Both the position numbers and the translations under genes were made by a program. Positions 7,664 through 16,071 of a stretch of 34,126 nt of DNA are shown in pieces. How positions within the stretch are numbered: position 1 is the stretch's first letter; every line of letters begins with the position of its first letter. This DNA is from Armatimonadota bacterium (GTDB taxonomy: Bacteria; Armatimonadota; UBA5829): NCBI GenBank assembly GCA_012522575.1, contig JAAYKE010000140.1:1-34126 (forward strand), read 5' to 3'. Under the pieces are notes generated by a model, which searched no databases, was not told the origin of the DNA, and worked only from the letters and a program-made list of their open reading frames with translations.

Positions 7664-9755
7664 TAGTCGAAGCCACCAATCCTTCGTCAAGTGTGACCAA
7701 TCCAATAGATTCGATGTTAACGTCCGGGGCTATCTCCGCATAGGAGAGAACCGCCACCGTCGGGAAGCTCTGTTCTATCAGCCTGCGCATGTGCAGACGG
7801 GTTCTCGGCGAACATAGCATTACAGGCTCGTGGCCCTGCTGCGCCATAAGCTCGATCTGGTCACGAACTCCTGTCAGCAATTCCTGTACCCGACCGGGGT
7901 CCAGTATGAGCCGCGCTCCCAGTTCCGTCTGTCGAATGCCATCGACTATAACCTGCTCCACTCCGGGATGGAGGGTGAAGACGGTTAATGTTCCGTCATC
8001 AGCCGCATAGCGACGACATATCGCCAGCCCGAGGCGCTGTCGAACATATTCGGTCAATATGTCGGTATCCTTGGTCGATGGAGCGAAATCGGCGAGGGCT
8101 TCCAGAATCGTTACTATATCCTTAACCGAGACCCTCTCCCGCAGCAGGTTCTGCAGCACTTTTTGCACATCGCCGAGGGCCATAGCTTCCGGAATCAGTT
8201 CGTTTACTACAGCGGGAGCTTCCTGCCGGGCTGCGTCTACAATATCCTGCGTCTCCTGACGTGTGAGCAGTTCGGCGGAGTGTCTGCGGACGATTTCCGT
8301 AAGGTGAGTGACCAGCACTGTCGTCGGCTCCACCACGGTATAGCCCGCCACCTCAGCAAACATTTTCTGGCCTTCGGCGATCCACGTAGCCGGAAGCCCG
8401 AAGGCCGGCTCTGTGGTTTCTATTCCGGTGAGCTTGTCCGTTGCTGCTCCCGGGTTCATAGCGAGGTATTGTTCGGGGAATATCTCTCCACGCGCGGTCT
8501 CTGTGCCGCGGAGTCTGACCACATATTCGTTTGAGCCTAACTGCACGTTGTCCCGCACTCTTATGGCCGGAACCAGCACGCCCATCTCCATTGCCGCCTG
8601 CCTTCTGATCATGGTGATTCTGTCCAGCAAATCTCCGCCCTGCTTGGGGTCAGCCAAAGGTATCAGGCCGTAGCCAATTTCCAGGGTAAGGGGATCGACG
8701 CCGATGAGATCGGTCATAGATTCCGGAGCTTTGGGGGCGTCGTGCTGCTGCTCTGTGCGACGCTTTTCATCTTCCTGTGCCTGCTTTTCGCTCTGTGAAA
8801 GCATATAAGCGGCGGTGGCGCACATTGTAGCCGCCAGAAGCAGAGGCATCTTGGGCATTCCCGGCACGACCATCATAACCGCGAAGACCGCCGCCGTAAT
8901 TGAAAGGGCCTTTGGTTTGGAGCAAATCTGGGTGATAAGCTCGTAGCCGAGACTCTTCTCACCCCCGTTTTTGGTCACCATAAGACCCATAGCGGTCGAT
9001 ACCAGCAATGCGGGAATCTGAGTGACGAGGCCTTCGCCGACGGTAAGCAGCGTGTAAGTCTGCAGGGCATCGGTGAGATTCATGCTGCGCTGGGCTACGC
9101 CGACGACGAATCCGCCGATGATATTTACGATGATCATTATTATGGCGGCAATGGCGTCCCCTCGAACGAACTTTCCGGCTCCATCCATCGCGCCATAGAA
9201 GTCTGCTTCTCTGGATATTTCCACGCGCCTGTGCCTGGCCTGCGTTTCGTCAATCAAGCCCGCGCTGAGGTCTGCATCGATGGCCATTTGCTTCCCCGGC
9301 ATAGCGTCGAGCGTAAACCTGGCCGCGACCTCGGCTACCCTGCCCGCGCCTGAGGTGATTACAATGAACTGGATGATAACGAGGATGGCAAAGACCACTA
9401 TGCCGACCACATAGTTGCCTCCGACTACCACTGATCCGAATGACGTGATCACCTGTCCCGCGCTTGAGTGCAGAAGAATAAGTCGCGTGGCGGAAACGTT
9501 GAGCGCAAGCCTGAACAGCGTGGTCATCAGCAGCATCGACGGAAACGAGCTGAACTCCAGCGGCTGAGAGGTATACATCGTCACAAGCAGGATCGAAAGC
9601 GCGAGGGCAATGTTTGCGCACAGCAGAATATCGAGCAGCCAGTGCGGCATTGGAAGGATCATCATTCCAACCACCATAACCGCGGCTGCCGCGACCATTA
9701 CATCGCTGTGACGTCCGATAAATCCGAGATTGGGTTGTGCAGTAGTCTCATTCAT
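7653..9755 (-). CDS. flhA: FlhA, flagellar export gate ring protein
   Basis: 700 residues from ATG 9755 (MNETTAQPNLGF); a TTG further upstream lies inside an inverted repeat and is less likely. About eight transmembrane helices occupy the first 320 residues. The conserved FHIPEP cytoplasmic loop is seen as RREADFYGAMDGAGKFVRG-type sequence (READFYGAMDGAGKFVRGDA). The C-terminal cytoplasmic domain (about 340-690) contains VLCSPRTR-like sequence (PVMLCSPRTRLHMRRLIEQ), typical for chaperone docking. FlhA forms a nonameric ring of the type III gate and uses proton-motive force. The ORF continues directly into flhF. Confidence 0.96.
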   Translation of the reverse strand: MNETTAQPNLGFIGRHSDVMVAAAAVMVVGMMILPMPHWLLDILLCANIALALSILLVTMYTSQPLEFSSFPSMLLMTTLFRLALNVSATRLILLHSSAGQVITSFGSVVVGGNYVVGIVVFAILVIIQFIVITSGAGRVAEVAARFTLDAMPGKQMAIDADLSAGLIDETQARHRRVEISREADFYGAMDGAGKFVRGDAIAAIIMIIVNIIGGFVVGVAQRSMNLTDALQTYTLLTVGEGLVTQIPALLVSTAMGLMVTKNGGEKSLGYELITQICSKPKALSITAAVFAVMMVVPGMPKMPLLLAATMCATAAYMLSQSEKQAQEDEKRRTEQQHDAPKAPESMTDLIGVDPLTLEIGYGLIPLADPKQGGDLLDRITMIRRQAAMEMGVLVPAIRVRDNVQLGSNEYVVRLRGTETARGEIFPEQYLAMNPGAATDKLTGIETTEPAFGLPATWIAEGQKMFAEVAGYTVVEPTTVLVTHLTEIVRRHSAELLTRQETQDIVDAARQEAPAVVNELIPEAMALGDVQKVLQNLLRERVSVKDIVTILEALADFAPSTKDTDILTEYVRQRLGLAICRRYAADDGTLTVFTLHPGVEQVIVDGIRQTELGARLILDPGRVQELLTGVRDQIELMAQQGHEPVMLCSPRTRLHMRRLIEQSFPTVAVLSYAEIAPDVNIESIGLVTLDEGLVASTNAY

Positions 9756-9768
9756 CGTTTGTCTGTCA

Positions 9769-9799
9769 GAGCGTTTGAACGCTCCAACGTCCAAACGCT
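9769..9799. repeat. Intercistronic inverted repeats between flhB and flhA
   Basis: Outer arms AGCGTTTG (9770-9777) and CAAACGCT (9792-9799) are perfectly complementary and reach into the flhB stop codon. An alternative overlapping palindrome, GAGCGTT-TG-AACGCTC, lies at 9769-9784. The two foldings exclude each other. There is no T tract, so this looks like an mRNA processing or stability element rather than a terminator. Confidence 0.6.
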
Positions 9800-10862
9800 A
9801 CGCTTTTCTCAGTTTGTGGCTCAGTTTGTAGACATAAGCCAGTATTTCGGCGACTGCCTGATACAGATCGGCAGATATTTCCTGTCCGATTTCGACGGAC
9901 GCGAAAAGGGTTCTCGCCAGTTGGACGTTTTCCACTATAGGGACGCCCGCCTCGGCCGCTATGTCTTTGATTCGCTGAGCGATCAGCCTCTGGCCTTTTG
10001 CGACTACAATCGGCGCGGCGGACTGCTCGGAATCGTATTTCAGCGCGACTGCATAGTGGGTCGGGTTGGTGACAACCACATCCGCTTTCGGCACTTCCCG
10101 CATCATCCGCTGGCCTGAGATTTCTCGCTGTTTCTGTCGAATCCTCGACCTCAGCAGCGGGTCTCCCTCTGTTCGCTTGTAGTCCTCCTTGACCTCTTGT
10201 TTCGTCATTCGCAGTTGTTTTTCGAGCTGCGTCTTTTGAAACACATAATCAAGGGCCGCTATCACAAACAAGCACAGAGCCGATCTCAGCAGCAGATTCC
10301 ACGTAAGCCCGCCGATCGCCGAACACGATGTGAGATAATCCGCACCCACCAGGCTCTGAATGTCGGTGTGTTTGTCCCGTAGAAACGAGAATACAATGTA
10401 GCCGACAATCACGATTTTCGCGACCGACTTGAGCAGCTCGACTCCGGCTCTTGCGGAAAACATCCGGGTGATCCCTGTGATGGGATTTAATCTTTCCGCT
10501 TTGAACTGAAGCGCCTTGGCGGAAAATACCAACCCCACCTGCAGCGCACTGCTCGCGAACCCTACTATGGCCACCCCTATCAGCAGGGGCGCGATAGCCG
10601 TGCCGGTCTGCAGCAATAACCGTGCCAGGTAGCTCGAGAGGCCGGGGATAGTGAAGTCCTGTGATGGAAAATTGGTGAACGAGTCGGTGGCGATTCCTTT
10701 TAGGCAGGAGACTATGGACGGGCCGGAAAGCTTGATCAGTATCAACGCTGAGATCAGCACCATCGCCGATCCTAACTCCATACTGCGCGCAACCTGTCCT
10801 TCTTCGCGGGCTTCCTGCCTCCTGCGCGGGGTTGGGGCCTCGGTTTTGTCCTCTAGCGCCAT
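9798..10862 (-). CDS. flhB: FlhB, flagellar export switch protein
   Basis: 354 residues, normal length. The N-terminus is typical (MALEDKTEAPTPRRRQEARE). Four transmembrane helices lie between about 30 and 210. The autocleavage motif NPTH is intact at residues 266-269 within VVTNPTHYAVALKYD. Cleavage between Asn and Pro switches export from rod/hook to filament substrates, together with FliK, which is also in this cluster. The ATG directly follows the fliR stop (TAAATG), implying coupling; the FliR-FlhB pair is often adjacent and sometimes fused. Confidence 0.97.
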   Translation of the reverse strand: MALEDKTEAPTPRRRQEAREEGQVARSMELGSAMVLISALILIKLSGPSIVSCLKGIATDSFTNFPSQDFTIPGLSSYLARLLLQTGTAIAPLLIGVAIVGFASSALQVGLVFSAKALQFKAERLNPITGITRMFSARAGVELLKSVAKIVIVGYIVFSFLRDKHTDIQSLVGADYLTSCSAIGGLTWNLLLRSALCLFVIAALDYVFQKTQLEKQLRMTKQEVKEDYKRTEGDPLLRSRIRQKQREISGQRMMREVPKADVVVTNPTHYAVALKYDSEQSAAPIVVAKGQRLIAQRIKDIAAEAGVPIVENVQLARTLFASVEIGQEISADLYQAVAEILAYVYKLSHKLRKA

Positions 10863-11639
10863 TTAACCACCCATAAACCGCAGTAATCGAACGATGTCCC
10901 GCTCCAGGCCGCCGAACAGACGAGTCATCACTGCTAACGTGAGCGGCAGCGCGGCAAATACAGCAAGCATTCCGACGGTCAACTTCGCCGGGAAGCCCAC
11001 CACGAGAACGTTCAACTGCGGCACAGTGCGGGCAAGAATACCCAAAGAAACATCGGTGAGGAAAATTGCCCCTATCACCGGCGCGCCTATCTTGAGGGAT
11101 GCCACAAACAACACTACAAATATCTGCAGGATCGTTGAGGTCGCCTCGGCGCTGAGCGTCGCGCTGCCCAAGGGCAATACAGCGAAACTGTCGGCAAGCC
11201 CGCGGATCATTAGATGATGGCCATTGAGCGCAAGGAACAGCAGCGTCGCCGCGAAATTGTAAAGTTGGCCGATCACTGCGCTGTGATGCTTCATCATCGG
11301 GTCCACCACGTTGGCAAACCCAAAACCCACCTGCAAATCTATGTACGATCCCGCCATCTGGATTGCAGTGAATATCATCGATGCAAGAAAGCCCATTACG
11401 ATCCCTATGAGGGCCTCCTTGACGACAACGAGCAAAAATGGAAGAAATTCCAGACCGGACGCATCAAACTGCGCCATCGGCAGAAATACAAAGGCCAGGC
11501 AGGCCGCCCTTCCAACCCGCACCATAGGGGCTACATTGACGTTGCCGAATATAGGCGCGACGGTGAATATCCCCGCCACGCGAACCAAAACGAGGACAAA
11601 CGTTGTCATCTGAGATATTGTCCAAAGTCCGATGTTCAT
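10863..11639 (-). CDS. fliR: FliR, export gate membrane protein
   Basis: 258 residues from ATG 11639 (MNIGLWTISQMTTFVLVLVR), preceded by an AGGA site; this is the usual FliR N-terminus and size. The protein is almost entirely hydrophobic, with about six helices and the segment SYIDLQVGFGFANVVDPM characteristic of FliR. With FliP and FliQ it builds the FliP5-FliQ4-FliR1 export pore. It lies directly upstream of flhB with no gap. Confidence 0.94.
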   Translation of the reverse strand: MNIGLWTISQMTTFVLVLVRVAGIFTVAPIFGNVNVAPMVRVGRAACLAFVFLPMAQFDASGLEFLPFLLVVVKEALIGIVMGFLASMIFTAIQMAGSYIDLQVGFGFANVVDPMMKHHSAVIGQLYNFAATLLFLALNGHHLMIRGLADSFAVLPLGSATLSAEATSTILQIFVVLFVASLKIGAPVIGAIFLTDVSLGILARTVPQLNVLVVGFPAKLTVGMLAVFAALPLTLAVMTRLFGGLERDIVRLLRFMGG

Positions 11640-11665
11640 CTTAGAAGTCCTGCAGCGGCAATGGC

Positions 11666-11935
11666 CTATCGCGCCAGGTTTGGTATCGTCACAAACAGCT
11701 TTGTGGTGAAAGTGACCAGGCTGCGCAACATCCACGGGCCGAACAATACGAGGGCGGCTGTGGCGGCCAATATCTTTGGCACAAAGCTGAGCGTCATCTC
11801 CTGTATTTGCGTGGCCGCCTGGAACACGCTTACCAGCAGTCCCACCACAAGCCCGAACCCAAGCACCGGTGCGGCAAGCGTCAACGCAAGCATAACCGAC
11901 CTTTGCGCAAGTTCCAGAACACCTGAATCAGTCAT
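11666..11935 (-). CDS. fliQ: FliQ, export gate membrane protein
   Basis: 89 residues with two transmembrane helices separated by a short polar loop (ATQIQEMTLSFVPK), a hallmark of FliQ/SctS. Size and fold are normal. The ATG has a GAGGT site upstream. It follows fliP after a 40-bp gap that contains a hairpin. Confidence 0.95.
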   Translation of the reverse strand: MTDSGVLELAQRSVMLALTLAAPVLGFGLVVGLLVSVFQAATQIQEMTLSFVPKILAATAALVLFGPWMLRSLVTFTTKLFVTIPNLAR

Positions 11936-11954
11936 AACAAGACCTCAATAATTC

Positions 11955-11976
11955 GCCCTTAACGCCGTTTGAGGGC
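11955..11976. repeat. Intercistronic hairpin between fliP and fliQ
   Basis: Arms GCCCT and AGGGC flank an inner AAC/GTT pairing; the hairpin touches the fliP stop codon. No T tract is present, so read-through into fliQ is expected. Confidence 0.5.
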
Positions 11977-12752
11977 TAATGGAAGCTCATCGCCAGCGAT
12001 CTGGCAACGAGATGCCAGCCATCGACCATAACAAACAACAATATCTTGAACGGAAGCGATATCAGCACCGGCGGCAGCATCATCATGCCCATAGACAACA
12101 GGGTGACTGAGACTACCATGTCAATAATCAAAAACGGTATAAATATAACGAAGCCGATAGTGAACGCCGTTTTAAGCTCGCTTATCAAAAATGCCGGTAT
12201 GAGGGTGGTCATCGCCAAATCCGCCTCAGTGTGTGGCCGGGGCGCACGAGACAGGGACACGAACAAGGCTACGTCCTTCGGCCTTGTTTGTTTGAGCATA
12301 AACGACTTGAGCGGCACACAGGCATTGTCGGTGGCCTGGTCAAATGATATCTGGTGTTTTACGTATGGCTGCAGCGACGTTGTGTTTATAGACTGCAATA
12401 CCGGAGCCATAGTAAAGAACGTCAGAAACAACGCCAGCCCGATCAGAACCGTATTGGGCGGGACCTGCGGGGAACCTAGCGCGCTGCGCGTAAAGGACAG
12501 CACAATTATTATGCGAGTGAAGGAGGTCAGCATAATCAGCAGCGCGGGAGCGAGTGACAACACGGTCAGAATCAGAAGTATCTGGATGCTGCTGGAGACC
12601 TGCTCCGGCCCTTTGGCCTGTCCCAATCCGATCTGAATGTTTGGGACCACCGTTTGGGCGCAGGCGGCGGAGGCGTTTATGAGCGCGAAAGCCGCGGCGC
12701 TGAGAATTGTGGCAAGGCTGCTATTTGATTTCCGCATTCTGCGACTAAGCAT
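11976..12752 (-). CDS. fliP: FliP, export gate membrane protein
   Basis: 258 residues including a cleavable signal sequence ending near ASAACAQ, as in many FliP proteins. The core contains the family segments MLTSFTRIIIVLSFTRSALG and PHTEADLAMTTLIPAFLISE, followed by the final hydrophobic pair with FKILLFVMVDGW. FliP forms the pentameric centre of the export pore. Starts at 12752 or 12737 are both possible; the first overlaps the fliO stop by 8 bp and so favours coupling, while the second gives the shorter signal peptide. Confidence 0.95.
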   Translation of the reverse strand: MLSRRMRKSNSSLATILSAAAFALINASAACAQTVVPNIQIGLGQAKGPEQVSSSIQILLILTVLSLAPALLIMLTSFTRIIIVLSFTRSALGSPQVPPNTVLIGLALFLTFFTMAPVLQSINTTSLQPYVKHQISFDQATDNACVPLKSFMLKQTRPKDVALFVSLSRAPRPHTEADLAMTTLIPAFLISELKTAFTIGFVIFIPFLIIDMVVSVTLLSMGMMMLPPVLISLPFKILLFVMVDGWHLVARSLAMSFH

Positions 12753-13413
12753 TCTTGAACTTCTTTCTCAGCCTGCCAAGCTCCAGAACTTTGTCCTGCA
12801 AAAATGCACTGGAGCCGCGAATCATGCCTGCCACGCTCTGAGTCAGGGAGTCGGCGGAGGTATCGTTACCCATAAACTTCGAAAGATGCCCGGAAAAAGC
12901 GCCGCCTTTGTCGGTTTCATCTGCGGAGCCATCGGCGACCGCCTGACCGGCCGCTGATGCATCCACTTCGGTCAGCAGATTTATCTTGCTCGGGGTGGAT
13001 GATATGAGCAGGGTTTTGTCGCCGACCTCTATTATGTGAAGAGAACGGTTCGCTCCCAACGACGCATTTTCCACCACCTTTACGATGTTGGAGTTGTTAC
13101 CCTTCAATGCGCCGACGTTGAGACGCTTCAGCGCATAAATAGTGCCGTAGGCCAGCGCAACCACCACCGCCAGCTTGAAAATAAAGCTCAGCAGGGTTAT
13201 ATAGACCGGCTCCTGCTTTACCGCAGGCTCAGCGTCAGCCGCCTGCCGGTTTGCAGCTTCGGCTTCCATTCTTGAGATTAGATCCGGGCCGCTTGCCTGA
13301 TCTTTGGCTGCATCCGCCGCATACGCAGCCGACGCTATGGCCGCTGCAAACAGCAGGACCGCCGCCAGCCCGATTATCCATCTGGACTTATCAAACTCAG
13401 GCAGCCAGCGCAT
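12745..13413 (-). CDS. fliO: FliO, assembly factor for the FliP export pore
   Basis: 222 residues. An N-terminal signal-like helix (about 12-33, ending ASAAYA) is followed by a short extracytoplasmic region, a transmembrane helix (about 72-92, LLSFIFKLAVVVALAYGTIYAL) and a cytoplasmic domain. That domain has the FliO pattern VVENASLGANRSLHIIEVGDKTLLIS. The C-terminal extension after about residue 140 is poorly conserved. FliO scaffolds FliP during pore assembly. It overlaps fliN by 17 bp and fliP by 8 bp. Confidence 0.88.
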   Translation of the reverse strand: MRWLPEFDKSRWIIGLAAVLLFAAAIASAAYAADAAKDQASGPDLISRMEAEAANRQAADAEPAVKQEPVYITLLSFIFKLAVVVALAYGTIYALKRLNVGALKGNNSNIVKVVENASLGANRSLHIIEVGDKTLLISSTPSKINLLTEVDASAAGQAVADGSADETDKGGAFSGHLSKFMGNDTSADSLTQSVAGMIRGSSAFLQDKVLELGRLRKKFKNA

Positions 13414-13867
13414 CGGATTCTCTTGCTTTCCCGCTGATAATTTCAGTTATCCTGACGCCGAAGTTCTCGTCGATTACAACCACCTCGCCGCGAGCCACCA
13501 TTTTATTGTTCACGACAATTTCTACGGCTTCCCCTGCGTGTTTGTCTAATTCAACAACGGAGCCTGGCCCCAAGCCCAACACATCTCGCACGCGCATAAC
13601 GGATCGTCCCAACTCCACCGACACCTGCACGTTTACATCCATAATCAAATCAACTCCGCTGCCGGTAACGTTATCAGCTCCGGCTCCAAGTTGGCCAAAT
13701 GCAACTGATGGAACCACCGGATCGGAGTTTTGTTTTGCCTGCGATTGATCCACCGGCTGCCGATCGCTGACAAGTTCCGAATCTGCGCAGGGAGATGCCG
13801 CGTCTTGTTCGGATCCGGCTTTGATCAACTCCTGCAATTCTTCTTTGGACAAGGCTTCATCAGACAT
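13397..13867 (-). CDS. fliN: FliN, C-ring switch protein (single SpoA domain)
   Basis: 156 residues from ATG 13867. The GGAGG site lies just upstream of this ATG and inside a slightly longer reading, which decides the start. The first 70 or so residues are acidic and low-complexity, after an EELQELI-like helix. The SpoA domain (about 72-150) has VQVSVELGRSVMRVRDVLGLGPGSVVELD and MVARGEVVVIDENFGVRI. FliN tetramers form the base of the C ring and bind FliH. There is no CheC-like phosphatase part, so it is not FliY, and it lacks the FliM N-terminal region. fliM, normally directly upstream, is missing. Confidence 0.93.
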   Translation of the reverse strand: MSDEALSKEELQELIKAGSEQDAASPCADSELVSDRQPVDQSQAKQNSDPVVPSVAFGQLGAGADNVTGSGVDLIMDVNVQVSVELGRSVMRVRDVLGLGPGSVVELDKHAGEAVEIVVNNKMVARGEVVVIDENFGVRITEIISGKARESDALAA

Positions 13868-13888
13868 CTTTGAGTCCTCCATAACGGC

Positions 13889-13914
13889 GTCATTATTCGC
13901 GCCGCATATATGAC
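13889..13914. repeat. Imperfect hairpin in the fliL-fliN gap
   Basis: Arms GTCATTAT and ATATATGAC pair with a single-base bulge around a GC-rich loop. It occupies most of the 49-bp gap in which fliM would be expected. It ends just before the fliL stop (13917-13919). No T tract follows on the transcribed strand. Confidence 0.4.
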
Positions 13915-13916
13915 TT

Positions 13917-14363
13917 TCACTGCATAGCGAAGTCAGAGAAATATACGTTCTGCACCCGCACGGTTTTCAGACATTTTTCGCAGGCGGTCACAAGCTCGGT
14001 CTTAAGCTGTTCTTTGCCGCACGGTTTATTGATTTCGGCGAGACGCTTGCTGCTGAGCACGCTTATTATCGCGTCGCGCAGCGGGGCCTTAACCGCAGTA
14101 TCATCTCCCTCAGTTGTCGGCAGTTTGCCGGTGACTTCAAGGATAATATCCGTCTTGAGGTAATGTATTTCCGGCGTGTCCGCCAGGTTTACGATAAGCT
14201 CCCCTATCGGCAGCATATCGCCCGGCTCCTCTACTACGGGGATTTTTCCCTTTGGCGGAGGAGCTTTCTTCTGAAGCACCGCAACGCCTGCCACCGCGCA
14301 GGCAATGACCATTACAATTGCCATGATAATGATCGCAACTTTTCCCTTAGTGCCTACTGACAT
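13917..14363 (-). CDS. fliL: FliL, stator-associated membrane protein
   Basis: 148 residues with one N-terminal transmembrane helix (about 8-30), a proline-rich linker (KKAPPPKGKIPVVEEPG) and the extracytoplasmic FliL domain with LPIGELIVNLAD and HYLKTDIILEV. The C-terminus (VRQVYFSDF-like, here VQNVYFSDFAMQ) is typical. FliL surrounds MotA/MotB stators and supports torque under load. It starts two bases after the motB stop with an SD site inside the motB end. Confidence 0.92.
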   Translation of the reverse strand: MSVGTKGKVAIIIMAIVMVIACAVAGVAVLQKKAPPPKGKIPVVEEPGDMLPIGELIVNLADTPEIHYLKTDIILEVTGKLPTTEGDDTAVKAPLRDAIISVLSSKRLAEINKPCGKEQLKTELVTACEKCLKTVRVQNVYFSDFAMQ

Positions 14364-14365
14364 TC

Positions 14366-15265
14366 TTACTTCTCCCTGTCTGTATCCATATCATAGGATC
14401 CCGGCCTTTGTTCGGTCTGAGTATTTGCACGCGATTTTGCGCCCGATGTATTCTCGCTGGGCGTGTTTTTATTGGAGGCTTTGTTGCTTTCCGCAACAGC
14501 CCGGGCTGCAATGTCCGGTTTGATTGCGGGCGGCGGCGGCGCGATATCTTCGCGGGCCAGGATCACAATATCGACCCGTCGATTTTTGCGTCTGTTTGCC
14601 TCCGAATCATTTGTCGCGACAGGGTGCGTGCCCGCATATCCCGCCGCCGAGAACATTGCCGCATTCAAACCCTTGTCCTCGACGAGATATCTGAGCACGT
14701 TAGTAGCCCTGGCGGTCGAAAGCTCCCAGTTTGTGGGATACCTGCCTCCCAATCGAGGCGGAAGGTTGCAGGTGTGTCCCTCCACGCGCACGTTATTGTC
14801 TATTTTGACAAGCAATTCGGCTATCTTATTGAGCAGAGGCAGCGCGTGTTCGCGTATATCGGCGCGTCCGGAATCAAACAGCATATTGTCGCTGAGCATG
14901 CTGATTACCACGCCTCTGTTGTCGATGGTGACCCGTGCATTCTGTTTGAGCTGAGGGTCCATTTTTATATATTTGATCAACGGGTCGATCATTTGCCAGG
15001 TCGACACCGTTGTATCTCCGCCCATCGGCGAAGGCTTGGGAGAAAAGGACCCGGTTGTCCCCAGTATCGACTTGCCCTGCCCGCTGACGATGCCGCCAAA
15101 GCCACTGCGAATTGAGACAGCGGCTTCTCTGAACTTTGATAAATTGAGCACAGACATCGAGTACATCATAATAAAGAACGCCATAAGCAGCGTGATCATA
15201 TCAGCGTATGTCAGCAGCCATCGCTCGCTGTTTTCGTGGCCAGAATCGGCCTTTTTCTTTCTCAT
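14366..15265 (-). CDS. motB: MotB, stator protein with altered peptidoglycan-binding motif
   Basis: 299 residues. One transmembrane helix near the N-terminus carries the proton-binding Asp22 (LLTYADMITLLMAFFIMMYS). The OmpA-like domain covers about 110-240 and includes LLFDSGRADIREHALPLL-type sequence and NWELSTARATNVLRYL. The normally invariant Asp of the HTD loop is Cys166 here (EGHTCNLPP; codon at 14768-14770), while the ARA arginine of the LSxxRA motif is kept. Both residues normally hold diaminopimelate in peptidoglycan. A disordered, polar tail of about 55 residues follows. It overlaps motA by 4 bp (ATGA). The family is certain; how firmly it anchors to the wall is open. Confidence 0.94.
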   Translation of the reverse strand: MRKKKADSGHENSERWLLTYADMITLLMAFFIMMYSMSVLNLSKFREAAVSIRSGFGGIVSGQGKSILGTTGSFSPKPSPMGGDTTVSTWQMIDPLIKYIKMDPQLKQNARVTIDNRGVVISMLSDNMLFDSGRADIREHALPLLNKIAELLVKIDNNVRVEGHTCNLPPRLGGRYPTNWELSTARATNVLRYLVEDKGLNAAMFSAAGYAGTHPVATNDSEANRRKNRRVDIVILAREDIAPPPPAIKPDIAARAVAESNKASNKNTPSENTSGAKSRANTQTEQRPGSYDMDTDREK

Positions 15266-16071
15266 GCTGCGAGAGCTTCCTCATGGGCCGCAGCCGTCGG
15301 CCTGTCGGCTTCGATTTTGTCTCTAATTGCCGGCGGCAGGAACGCCATCATTCTGGTTTCCACTATTCGAGCGTTGTCCCCGGCCTGGATCGAGAGGACT
15401 CCTTCGATAATCATTTCGCAAGCTACCACTTCCTCAGCGGTATTAGTCCTGAGCTTGCCCGCAATCGGGAGATATACGAGGTTGGCAAACATGACGCCAT
15501 ACAGCGTAGCAACAAACGCGGTTGCGATCGCGTGTCCCATCTCTCCCGGCTCCGAAAGTTTTGCAAGCATGTTAATCAACCCGATTACCGTGCCGATGAT
15601 GCCCAGTGTCGGGGAGAACCCGCCCAGAGACGAGAAGAACGTTTCGCCAACCTTGTGGCGCTCCTGCATGCCGATTACTTCTGTTTCCAGTATTTCTCGA
15701 AGCATAACACTTGGGGTTCCGTCTACTACCAGCATAACGCCTTTACGCAGGAATTCGTTGTCCACCTCCTGCACGGCGACCTCGAGGCTGAGCACTCCTT
15801 CACGGCGGGCCTTTCGAGCAAAGCCGACCATAGTCCTGATCAGCTCCGGCGGGTTCATGACAGTTCCCTTGAACGCGCTGCGCACAATCGCCGGCAGGGA
15901 AAAGAGGGTCTTGATGGACGTGCCGGCTATGGCCGCGCCGATTGTGCCGAATACTACCAGCACAAACGCCGGCGTATTGACCAGCGATCCAAAGCTGCCG
16001 CCCTCCAAAATGACGGCAATTACCAAAGCTCCCCAGGCGATCACTATTCCGAGAATTGTTGCTATGTCCAT
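15262..16071 (-). CDS. motA: MotA, stator proton-channel protein
   Basis: 269 residues with four transmembrane helices and a large cytoplasmic loop. The conserved loop charges are seen in FARKARREGVLSLE, which hold the Arg and Glu that act on the FliG torque helix. The proline-containing helix 3 (GFSPTLGIIGTVIGLINML) and helix 4 (ATLYGVMFANLVYLPIAGKL) are intact. It has no sign of Na+-type divergence that I can judge with certainty. The start lies inside the flbD 3' end, and motB begins within its stop. Confidence 0.96.
   Translation of the reverse strand: MDIATILGIVIAWGALVIAVILEGGSFGSLVNTPAFVLVVFGTIGAAIAGTSIKTLFSLPAIVRSAFKGTVMNPPELIRTMVGFARKARREGVLSLEVAVQEVDNEFLRKGVMLVVDGTPSVMLREILETEVIGMQERHKVGETFFSSLGGFSPTLGIIGTVIGLINMLAKLSEPGEMGHAIATAFVATLYGVMFANLVYLPIAGKLRTNTAEEVVACEMIIEGVLSIQAGDNARIVETRMMAFLPPAIRDKIEADRPTAAAHEEALAA

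Noticed and set aside
13397-13867. A FliM-FliN fusion or FliY hidden in the fliN gene
   Set aside because: Only one SpoA domain fits in 156 residues, and there is neither a CheC-like domain nor the FliM N-terminal motif.
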